Positions 35,380-46,284 of a stretch of DNA of 64,000 bases are shown here, one piece after another (position 1 is the stretch's first letter; each line of letters begins with the position of its first letter). The DNA comes from Warburgia ugandensis (lineage: Eukaryota > Streptophyta > Magnoliopsida > Canellales > Canellaceae), in contig CP141128.1 of the NCBI GenBank assembly GCA_035236585.1, forward strand, positions 33,524,684-33,588,683, written 5' to 3'. The position numbers and the translations under genes are program-made. The notes below the pieces were generated by a model, which was given only the letters and a program-made list of their open reading frames with translations, had not been told where the DNA came from and searched no databases.

Positions 35380-38309
35380 TGTAATGCCCGAGCAATTTAC
35401 GCTATTTTGACAAAAATTGGACATCTTATAGGACATGAATTGTGTTGAATGTTTGATTTTATTTAAAATATTAAATGAAGGAATTTGTGAGGAAACTTAG
35501 TACCATTAGATTCTACTCAAAAAATGGAATCCAACGCCTCAAAAATCACCCAAAACGGAGTCCGTATGAAGAAGTTACGGATGTTTAAAGATCAGGGGCA
35601 TATTTGTAATTTAAACAGAACACGTTTAAAACGAAAAAAGGATAAAAAACGTAGGGGGCCGTTTTGATAACGGCACCCCCTATCGTCTTCAACCTTTAGA
35701 CTCTCCCAGAAACCCTCGATCCTGATTTTTCTAGAGCGATTTGCCACTGCCAATGGCGGCACTGCCATTGAGGGGCATCGCCATAGCCAGTCTATAAAAA
35801 CCCCATCTCCCCTCTCCAAAAAACCACGTTTTTCTACAATTTTCTAGCCATTTGAGACTGGGGTTTCTGGAAAAAACCAGAAACCCATTCCTCTGTGTTT
35901 TCGGCAACGGCCAGGACAAGATTGGCCAGCCATTCCTTTACCCATCTCCCCATTCCCCTTTTCCCCATCTGGTCACAACGGAACAATGTTTTCCCCCCTT
36001 CTCCGAGCTTCCCGGCGAGCAGGCACACCCACCGGAAAAAGGGCGTACCCAGGCTGCCCAGGTAAGCCATTTCTCCTTCTTTTCCTTTCTGTTTGCTTCC
36101 CCCAGGCCAGATCCATGCCGGATCTGGTCCTTTCTGGTCGTTTTCAGCCGGGTTCTTGGCCAGAAAAACACCCCACAACGGCTTGGACCGGACCTGCATG
36201 AGCCAGGCATCCCAAGGACGCCAAACACCACGTGCACCTGGGACTAGGTCCTTGGGACAGGTTCCAGGTGTACGATAGTGCATACACTGCCCTAAGTACG
36301 GCCTTCAGGTCCGCGCGCGACATGGGGCACGGGTCCTGGCTCGACCAGGATGCACGGGGTGCCCTGGGAGCTAAGACGGGGCATGCTACAAGGTGCGTCC
36401 CTGTGATGATGCACGTCATAGCGTGTCACTTAGGCATGCTTATGTAGGTGCGAACACTGTCCCAGGTGCGGCCTTCGGGTACGTCCACGACATGAGGCAC
36501 GGGTCCTAGCTCGATTAGGATGCACGGGGTGCCCTAGGCCATGCTACAAGGTACACTTGTGTGATGATGCACGTCATAGTGTGTCACTTGAGCATGCATG
36601 TGCGTGTGCAAAACGCAGTCTCTGGCACAGCCTTTAGGTAAACATGCACGTGAGGCGGTCGTGGTTCAACCAGGATGCACGGGTGTCCTGGGAACCGGGA
36701 CACGCGGACCTAATAAGACTTTAAAATTAGGATCGTAGGACCATTCGTAGAAATTAACTATTGAATAAGTAGGTCCATATTATAGGAGCTAGCCTGGTAG
36801 TGAATTAGGCAAGGACCTTGGACCCAATAGGCAGAGCTAGTAATCTAATGACTAAATGGATTGAAAATAATAAGGACTTCTTGTATCCATTCATACCCAG
36901 GAGTTTATAAATGAGACCCAGGGACGGGTTGAGTGCTAAAGGATGCGACTCCAGGAGATTTTGAGGTAGGTGCTCTATCGCTACTAGAATTTTTAAAAAA
37001 GAGCCATGATTGTTTTATGCATGTTTTAAGTACAAATTATATAACTTGTTTAGCATGACTTAATTCAGCATACATATAATAAATGCTTTATGCATAGATA
37101 TGTTTTGCAAATAATTGCATATACATTATGCATAGATATGTTTTGCAAATGATTGCATATACATTATGCATAGATATGTTTTGCAAACAAATGCAGATAT
37201 TGCATAATTGGTGAGCATTGAGTTTTTAAAAGATTGCATGTCCTTGAGGGTTACTAAAAGACGCTGGAGTGCCTAAAAGACGCTGGATAGGCAGTTGTGT
37301 GGGACCTAAAGAGGATGGGTTTTGAACAAGAGGTTTTCGTTGGTTTAATCTGATATGATTTGGGTTGATGAGCTCGTGGGCGTTATGCTGAGAGATTTGG
37401 GTTGGCTTCCAGCCTCTACCACTATTAGGTGGACGGGTACCACACCCAAAAAGGGCAACGTCCCTACGTCGACTGCATGTGGTACAGGGGGCTACCACTG
37501 GTGTCATGGCACTGGGTCGACCTGTGATAGGCCCCGTTGAGGCTATGACCGAGTGTCCTCAAGTACCCGGGGACCACACGGTGGTGAGGTCGTGGGCATA
37601 GTTGGACCCTATGGTTTCGTGGACTTATTTGTATTGCATATGGCATGATATGAGGTTGGCCGACCATACCATACCAGATATCCATGAGTTGGATTCAGTT
37701 GAGCATCTGATGCATATCATTATGTTTATGATATATGATACTTTTGACTTGGATTATGATATTTCTTTAAGTCGTCAGTATTCCGGTTTGGCAGTGGTTT
37801 TTAATATCGATATTGAACATGATTGTTCGAACATACACATGTTTTTAAGAGCACATGATTTTAAACATAGCATGCATTGCAAAACTAGTAGTGATAGACT
37901 CCTACTGAGTATAGTATATACTCACCCTATCCTTAACATTTTTTAGGATAGTTCCACTCACAAATAGAAGACATCTCAGGAGATATTAGTGCTACGAGTA
38001 AGTGAATCAAATAGGAGACAATTATACATGTAAGTAAACTCTCTACCCTTTGGACTTGTATTTGTATTTATTTACAGTTGGGCTATGTGCTGTGACTGGA
38101 TAGACTTGGGGAAAAACATTTATGATTTCTGAAGTTTTTCAAAAACTATTTTGGTTGTTGTGAAGGCAAATGACACTCGGGGTTTTCAAAAATGAGTTTA
38201 AAACTAAAGGTTTTCTGCTGCATTGCATTGGTTTTCAAATAGGGATGCATCCCTCCTTAAGAATTAGATGTTGCATTTAAAAATGCATGAGAAAACCTGG
38301 GTCATCACA
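35380..38309 (+). repeat. Element 2 3' LTR (2.93 kb)
   Basis: It contains a U3 hairpin (35658-35674), a TATA box (35793-35799), a CAG/GTAAGC site near 36060, fewer 170-bp units than the 5' LTR, and the 17-bp palindrome at 37907. It ends GGTCATCACA. The 149-aa minus-strand frame (35834-36283) overlaps plus-strand frames in the same GC-rich block and is not a gene. Confidence 0.92.
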
Positions 38310-39179
38310 ACTATGTATAGATATATACATACAGTCAAAACCGTGAAAAGTAGTTAATATTTCAAAACATAATCATATTCAGCTCATGCTGAGTTGATAA
38401 ATCATCTAGACTTTGCTGGAAATCCTCTCTCATTTGGGTAGTATCAGTAATCCACGATTACCCGACATCTCATCTTGCCATACCATAAGGTTCACTATTG
38501 TATGCATTATAATGCAAAAATACTAATTGGACTACTATGCACGCAGTTAGAACCTATACCAGCGCACTTGGATAACTGCTCAATAATCCACCTATACCAT
38601 CCTTGATGGAAATCACAATATCCATGTTTGTATGGGGAGGACCATGGCTGTCACAATGACAACCTTTCCATAATTGCCCCACCTAACTTTTAGCCCCATT
38701 TAGGCTTGATATCTATATAATAACAAGTTTTGTAGAGCAGGTGGCCAAACCCTACTAACTCTTCTTGCATAGCATCCATAGGCCTTTGCATGTTTAAAAT
38801 AGAACCACAAGCCTCCATAATTGTATGTAAAGTAATTCTCATATGTATCAGACAATCCATTTGTTTACTTAGGGTTAGAATACTTTCTAGTTTCATTTCC
38901 TCAATTCTAACTTAACCATTTGATATGTGTTTTGGTTGGATCATAAGGGTTTTCAATGGGTTTAATAAAAGTATTTACATTATACTTGTCAACATTTCCA
39001 AATATAAGATCATGTATATAACATGTACTTCTCAGGTAGATGCATTCATAAAATCCTCCTACCTTCAAGTAGTGATATCTCTTCAGATCTTCCATGATCT
39101 TGACTGATGTATGTAATCCATAAATCCATAAATATTGTTAATATATATACAATCTGAATAATCCTATATTTTTTGTCAT

Positions 39180-39710
39180 ATCTATATTCTTTGTCTAATC
39201 TTGTCCTTTGATATAAAGGATCTAGATCTTGTGTCCTATCATGATCTATCTTTCTCAGATAGTGTTTATCCTATTGATCAATAGATCTGATGGTTAGAAT
39301 GATCTTCTAATCTTTCAGATCTAAGTATTTTCTATTCTAAGTCTTTGTGTATTCCTTTCTTTGATCTTGATCTTGATTAGATCCTTTGATCAATAATTTG
39401 TACTTGTTGATAAAGATCAAGGGCTTAGATCTTCTATCATCTAGTTCTTCTTTGATCTAAGTTTAGTTGTTTGATCATCCCTAAGGAGGAGGGTCTTAGT
39501 TCTCTTCCTTGAATCATAATTGATCAAGGGTTTAGATCTTCTATTTGATCTAAGATATTCTATTCTATTTGATCTAAGTTGTAAGCAATATATATATATA
39601 TATATAATCATCATCAAGAAGTCTTTATTTCTTTTTATTGTTCTTGATCATTTAAGATCCAATGGATCTTGTTTGATCATCCTTATCTTACTTACAATTT
39701 TTATTAGGAT
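39180..39710. repeat. GATC-dense stretch of the host element
   Basis: Many irregular copies of GATCT, GATCA and TTGATCTAAG occur within about 500 bp, with a short (TA)n at 39589-39606. Similar GATC-rich sequence is at 220-600 in the related LTR, so it is a family feature, not a local accident. Confidence 0.6.
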
Positions 39711-42677
39711 TAGATAATTTACTAACATTTTATGCTTTTATTATTATTATTCAACTAGTTAATGTTTTATTGGTTGAAGATAACTTATTTCAGCGTAAGT
39801 CTAGACTGCTCTTATTTCCAATTGGCTTAAGGCGTACTAGCTGAATGGGTGAACACAAAGTGGTTACTTCAATCCTCATGTAAGGAGGCATTTAGACCTC
39901 ACAAACGTCAATGGAAGGTAGGGGAAGAGCGAGGCTCTATTAGAAAACCCCCTTAACCACCATATTCAACATTCACTAGAGTGACCTTAGCTCAACCTTT
40001 CATAAGGTTCCTATGAGCATGTTAACCCTAAGTACTCTTTCTAATTGATTTCAATAAAGTCCATGAATATTTAAAATGCAATTCATGGGGTTTATTATTC
40101 TCCTAGTTTGGGCTAAGGATTTGATAATCCTTATATTGTCCTACTAATTATAGCCCTTACTAATTAAGTCTAAGTCAAATAATTCACTCTTATTTGTGTC
40201 ATGAAGCCCTACTTTCTCATTAGATTCCATTTTTGGTGTTTTATGCTCTGTCTCATATCTACTTTAACAATTAAATCTACTAATAAAATTTAACCATAAA
40301 TGAATTATATCTTTAAAGTATAAAACTACATAACTGAACAACCTAATGATAATGGTACAAGGTACTTAAGATTACACTAGCATAATTTTTAACTAATGTA
40401 CTTTATCTAATAAACTCAAATTAAACTATCATGGACCTAATGTACCATCTTATACCATAGTCTAATTTAACATGAAATCCTAGCATGGTCCTAAGTTACA
40501 ATTGCATGAAATCATACCAACATGGTCCTAAGTTACAATTCATCATTCATGAATAATTTTATGCACAATTAAAATGAAGTTATACTAAAATAATCTATCA
40601 TGGATCCTATATTAATGAAATAAATCAAATGAAATCAATGCATAACTCAAGCTAACCTATTTCTCATTATTAAAGCTTTTAATTATTTTCTAATCATTAG
40701 ATCTTAGGTCTTTTCCTTTTAATTAAGGGTTTTAATTAATTTTAGGGCTTTTACTCCTTTAAGGTCCAAGATCATATTCCTTTGTTTTTGGTCATATTCA
40801 ATCCATGGTCTCAATGGATTCCATCATAATATCATTCATTCAATCCATCCCAAGGATTTGATCTTACTTGATCTCATTGATCAAGTGGGCCACTTTGTAT
40901 TGTTAGGATTTTTCTACCATAAAAGGTAAATTTATCTTAGATCTACCCAAATAAATCATGGATATCACATGATTTCAACATTATATCATTAATAAATTAG
41001 ATCCCCATGATCTGATCATCTTAGATCTTGAAGATCATGAAAATTAGAAACTTAATTCTTGAAAATAGAAAGTTTTTGGAATATTTTTTTTTTAATATTA
41101 TGGTTTTAGAAGAAAATAGACATTATAAGCTTTTCATAGCTTCTTTCCGATCTCAATTTGGAGTTTAGATGACTTCACAATTGAACTATGAAGTTCACAG
41201 TTGTTCATAGGGTCCAGATTTGCTCTGGGCCCAGCGGAACAGATGGTCGGGATTGAACGGGTGGAGTGGGCCGGTAGGGTGGAGCAGTGGCCATGCGCCT
41301 GTCATTGAGACACATGCGTAACGCGCTCCCTCGTGAGTTGCGCAGTCGTCCCGTTGGGACGGCATTGCACGCGCCGTGTGCGCACAGAGACGCTCTAGCA
41401 GGGTGTGTCTCTATATGGCCTTTTGCAGTGTGTCCTGCAATCCCCATTTGATTTGGGAGATTGAATAGTCTGTTTTGGACTGTCCAATCAGTTCTCTTCA
41501 ATCAAAGGCTCAAAACTCTATAAATTTTTTAGAACTTCTAACTAGGGGTTTTGGACCCTTTTGAGTGATTGGATGGCTCATATTTTCCATCTGAGCCCTC
41601 CATCATCTAGAATTGAAGCGTTTTGGTCCTTACTTTATTTTTATAAATTTTAGCTTAAAACTAATTACCAAAAAATAAAAATTACATAAAACAACATGAA
41701 ATAAGTATAGGAAGTGTTTCCATCTACCTGATTAGAGAAACAACATAAGATTTGAAGCCCAATTTGAAATAAATACCTTTTGATGATAAGATTGCCCGAT
41801 AGTCCCTTTTTTGTGATTTTTTGTTGATTGCACTGTTGGATCTTGAATTGATTTGGGGGTTTTGTAGATAAGGTAGTCTAGGATTGTATGGAAGGTAGGA
41901 TTTGTGAAATTCAATTTGGAACAGTGCCTAATTGAATTTAGGTCTCTTGTTCCAATTAGAGAGAGGAGAGAGAAAGTGCAGGAAGGGAGATTTTTGGGAG
42001 TTTTGGAATTTTGGGAAGAAATCTAGATTTGGATTTTTAGATTAAGCTAGATGATTTTGTGAAAATTTTAATGAACATTTTTGGAGGATTTTTGGAGGTG
42101 TATTGATAGATGTTTTTGAAATTTTCATAATTACTTGTAATTCTTTTAAATATGAAATTAACATTTGATCCTCCACTACCACCTCCTTCTCCACTAGCAG
42201 ATGGTAGTGGTTTGGAACTCATTACATGTTTTCTGGCCATTGGATTCATTTGTGTGCCCTTTGTGGGTCCCACGGGAGTGTGAAAGGACCATTTTGCCCT
42301 TTTAATGGAGAAAAATTCATTTTATTCTCCTGAACTCAGAATTGAGCGTACTTAGTAGCGTTGGATTTGTATTTTCGAGTATATTCTAAATATTGATGTC
42401 TTACATCTCAGTTATGGGTAAAATTAACATTTTACCCTTTTATTCATAAAAATGAAGAAAATTAAAGATTTTTCATTTTAACTTGGAATTGAACGTACTT
42501 AGTGTCATTTCGATCGATTTTTTGAGTAAATTCATAATTTATAAGTTTTAAATCATGTTTTAATCTCTATAAAAAGAGAATTTCCAATAACCTAATATTC
42601 AAGCCCAAAATTTCTGAAAATTCAAACGAAATTGATTTTCTTAATCAATTTACAAAAATTGGGGTTATTACATCTTT

Positions 42678-43600
42678 CACTTTAGATATCCTAATCCTAT
42701 GGTCATATCTATATAGTTTAATGTCATTTGAGTTTATGATTCTTTCAGTCTCTATATTCTTAAAATAATTGTCATTTATCAATTTTTTAAAATAACTTTC
42801 TTGCCTTTCATTGACTTGTCATCTTTGACTAGAACTCTTTGGTAATCACTTTTAATGCATTTAACATGGTCTAAGTCCTTACTCTTCTTTTCTTTTGTTT
42901 TTGCAAGATTGAACACATCTTTCTCACCTTTCTTGACCCTAGCCTATTATACAGACCATCTTATGCCCTGAGATTAGTGTCACTTACTATTATCATAGCT
43001 ACCTTTTTAGCATTCTTGTATTGCTCAAAGTTTTTATTGTCTCTAGTGCTCTACTATACTTTAAAATACACATGTTTCACTTCAATATTTTTTTATACTT
43101 TTTCACTCCACCACCAAGTTTTCTTTATTATTGGACTTGGTCATATTAGTCTCCATGATGTTTACTTCTATTTCGATTTTCTACTTTCCTTCTATCATCA
43201 ACTTGTTTGTGAATAATGTTATCTTCTCTCCTTTTAAGTTCTAACACTTAGTTTTTGGACACCTATTAAGTTCATTTCCATCTCTTAATATAAATATCTA
43301 TAACTAGTAATGTATATTGTGTGTTAAACACTCAATGGGTATCACCTTACAATCGTTACACATTGATCTTTCGATATTCCTAAGTAAAAAATAGAAGTTT
43401 ATTTAGCTTTTATATGTTCTACTTTTGAAGGTTAGTAAGTGTTTATCCCTCTTCTTAAAGTATGTGTGTGCTAAAGCTAAGTAATATGCCAAAGAAAATT
43501 TGAGGATAGCTTACCCATCTCCTTTCTTTCTCCAAGACCATACCCTCCAAAAACCTTATCATCTCCTTTATTTTCTTTTCCTATACAAATATTTATGACT
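42678..43600 (-). pseudogene. LINE ORF2 endonuclease end and linker piece
   Basis: Minus-strand relic. VFGGYGLGERKEMGKL (about 43510-43550), a KKRDKHLLTF-type block (about 43440) and a CKVIP-type block (about 43330) match the later part of the APE-like endonuclease of plant L1 LINEs. The linker to the RT follows down to 42678. It continues upstream at 52321 beyond element 3, and downstream at 28415. Many stops and frameshifts. Confidence 0.82.
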
Positions 43601-43867
43601 TGTAATAACCCCAATTTTTGAGATATTAAAATCCCATGAAAAGTTCAGTTTTAAAGATAAGGGCATTTTGGTCATTTCACTAGTCGCCTCAACTGAACCC
43701 TGGAATTTGGTCCTAAAAATGGTACCATTAGATGCGTCTCAGAAAAATAAATCCAACGAGACCAAAATCACCCAAAACGGAGTTAAAATGAGCAAGATAT
43801 GGCCCTTTGAAGTTCAGGGGCAAAATTGTAAATTTCACAAATCGACTTAAACTGAAAAAACACAGGT

Positions 43868-43885
43868 GCCCGTTTTGATACGGGC
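43868..43885. promoter_or_regulatory. U3 hairpin GCCCGT-TTTGAT-ACGGGC
   Basis: A 6-bp stem and 6-nt loop followed by ACCCC. It is the positional equivalent of GCCGTT/AACGGC in elements 1 and 2. The 3' LTR copy (49900-49917) and the solo LTR copy (25388-25404) each have damage in one arm. Confidence 0.6.
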
Positions 43886-44013
43886 ACCCCGTCGTCTTCA
43901 ACCTCCTAGAGGTTTCTGGAACGGCGGTGTTTCAAGAAGAAACCACCGCCATTGTAGAGGATTCCCCACCGCCATTCAAAGGCGGTTCGAAACCCTCCAG
44001 AACCCTCTTTAAA

Positions 44014-44031
44014 AGCTCTATAAATAGAGCT
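44014..44031 (+). promoter_or_regulatory. TATA box inside a palindrome
   Basis: AGCTCTATAAATAGAGCT: 8-bp inverted arms around a central AA, with TATAAATA (44019-44026) inside. It is identical at 50046-50063 and 25533-25550. Likely the LTR core promoter. Confidence 0.7.
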
Positions 44032-46272
44032 CTTGGGTGCCTCTAATGGCAGCCCAAAAGCCTTGGAGAAAACCAGTTGTGAAGCAGTGACCAAGGGGGG
44101 AAAACGTGGAGAGAAAACCACCCACGAAACAGGTACGCTCAAAAACTCCCCAAACCCATCTCACCCATAGTCCTAAGCTCAGTTTCCCTAGGTTTTTCCA
44201 TGAAAAACCATGGAGAATAGGCCTCCAGGAGAGCCACAAAGACCCCTGGGACGTCCCCAGGCCGCACTGGTTCGACAGGGTCGAACCAGGGTGACCTGAG
44301 GATGAGCCAGGTCACTAACAGGTGGGACGATCCAATAGGACCGTGCCACGTCGACGCAGGTCGACGCCGTTTGAAAAACCAAACGGGCGCGCCGTGGACG
44401 CGCCCGCTAAAGAGAAGGACGGACGGAGATGACTCGCGCGTCTGCAGATGCGCCCCACTGAGGCGCACCACGCAGCGCACTAGCACACGTTGTTTTTTTG
44501 GTTGTTAAGGAAGCCAGGGCGCATGGCGCTGACGCGCAGCGCCCTAGCATTCCGTATTTTAAGTCTTAAGGGACTTATGTACATACAACACTAAAACGTT
44601 TATAACTTGAGATCTAGAGCTCCGATTGAGGTGCCGTAAAAGGTGTTGTGTCCGTATCGACGACACGGACACATCCAAATCATAAAATCCCTGATCAAGG
44701 CCCAATCAAAGTAGGGCATGACCCTTAGAATAGGATGGTGGAGCGTGGCCACTAGAACTTTGGAAAACTGAGGATACCAAGGCCCAAGTAGGACCTTAGG
44801 ACACCCATAGGCATAGGGATGGACCCCTAATGCCTAAGTAATAAGACTCAACTGCTCTAAACCCATCAACTAACCTTGAGTCCCCAAACCATGTTCAGGA
44901 GCGTACAAGGACAAAGGGGTTAACGCGACCTAGTCAGGTAGGTGCTCTATCACTATTAGATTCTTTTAAAAGAACTATTGTTATTTGAGAACATATGTTT
45001 TAGATATATGACTTGATTTGCATGAATTAATCCAACATACATGTTAAATGCTTTGTACATAGCCATGTTTTGAAATGACTGCATATACATTATGCACATA
45101 TATGTGTTGCAAACAAGTGCACGCATTGCATGATTTAAGTACTTGCAAAGATTGCATGTCCTTAAGGGTTGCCAAAAGACGCTGGAGTGCCGAGGGCCAG
45201 GCAGTTGTGAGGGACCCAAAAGAGGACAAGTTTTAACAAAAGGTTTTGACTTATCTTATGTGATTTGGGCAAGTAAGCCCGTGGGTGCTATGCCGAGGGG
45301 TCTGGGTTGGCCACCCGGCCTCTACCACTAATAGGTGGATGGGTACCACGCCCAAAAAGAGGCAAGTCCCTACGTCGACTACATGTGGTACAGGGGGCTA
45401 CCACTGGTGTCACGGCACTGGGTCGGCGTGTCATAGGCCCCGTGGAGGCTATGACCAAGTGTCCTCATGTACCCGGGGTCCACACGGCGGGGAGGTCGTG
45501 GGCATAGTGGACCCCCCTATGATTTGATGTGCATTTCATATGGCATGATATGAGGTTGGTCGACCATACCAAACTAGAGATCCATGAGTTGGACTCCATG
45601 AGGCATCTATTGCATATCATGATGTCATCATATATATGATACTTTCACTTTTGGATTATGTGATCTTTTAAGTTATAAGAATTTCAGTTGATTATGGATT
45701 CTTATACTGATGTTGAACTCGAGTATTCAAACATACGCATGTTTTGAATGAGCATATGATTTTGAAACATCTCATGCATTTATAAAACTAGTAGTGATAG
45801 GCCCTACTGAGTATATTATATACTCACCCAATCCTCAACATTTTTCAGATATCAGTAAGCACTCAAGGATAAGATAAGTCCGTATATATATCATGGTTCA
45901 GGACAACTCCACTCCCAAAGAGGACATCTATATTAGTGCTATGAGCAAGTGAATCCAAAAGGAAACAAATATACATGTAAGTAAACTCTCAACCCTTTGG
46001 ACATGTGTTTGTACTTAGTTATAGTTGGGCTGTGCGTTGTGACTGGAAAGACCTGGGGAAAAACAATTATGATTTCTGAAGTTTTACAAAAACTACCTTA
46101 GTTGTGGTGAAAGCAAATGACGCTCGGGGTTTTCAAAAATGAGTTTAATGTAAAAGGTTTTCCGCTGCATTGCATGGTTTTTATAAAATGGTTTTCAAAT
46201 AGGGATGCATCCCCCCTTAGGAAATTAGACATTGCATTTAAAAATGCATGAGAAAACCCGGGTCGTCACAGT

Positions 46273-46284
46273 TGGTATTAGAGC
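46273..46284 (+). other. Primer-binding site, one mismatch (element 3)
   Basis: TGGTATTAGAGC; C-to-T relative to the standard site. Confidence 0.88.

Larger units (their letters stand above)
29026..38309 (+). mobile_element. Long-LTR element 2 (LARD-like), noncoding
   Basis: A complete 9.28-kb element with perfect ACTAT duplications (29021-29025, 38310-38314). LTRs are at 29026-31990 and 35380-38309, with the primer site TGGTATCAGAGC and the purine tract AAGGGGG. It has the same U3 type as element 1. The 3.39-kb interior is noncoding and collinear with the others. The LTRs differ mainly by block indels: the 170-bp repeat number, and about 200 bp missing from the 5' LTR near 31207. Confidence 0.93.
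28416..42672 (-). mobile_element. Minus-strand LTR element hosting element 2
   Basis: Flanked by perfect TCTTT duplications (28411-28415, 42673-42677) and inserted in the LINE RT. The minus strand starts TGTAATAACCCCAATTTTTG (42672) and ends CCAGTCATCACA (28416). Without element 2 and one copy of its duplication it is about 4.97 kb. No internal primer-binding site or second LTR start was seen. It may be one very long solo LTR of the 1-1959 type or a full element with decayed inner LTR ends. The first 2 kb are promoter-like LTR sequence; 38690-39095 has two adjacent minus-strand open stretches (68 and 62 aa) of unknown identity. Confidence 0.8.
43601..46270 (+). repeat. Element 3 5' LTR (2.67 kb)
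   Basis: The U3 start is TGTAATAACCCCAATTTTTG. It contains a hairpin (43868-43885), a TATA palindrome (44014-44031), an ACAG/GTACGC donor-like site near 44132, a GC-rich CpG-dense block (44230-44560) with a 10-bp-arm palindrome (44267-44289), and the 17-bp palindrome at 45809. Confidence 0.92.

Noticed and set aside
35834..36283. 149-aa minus-strand frame
   Set aside because: LTR sequence of element 2. The homologous 5' LTR frame is shorter and diverges; no family similarity.
44269..44276. tRNA gene or Pol III SINE from the GGTTCGA word
   Set aside because: No A-box, no tRNA fold and no poly-T end nearby. The word is part of an LTR palindrome.
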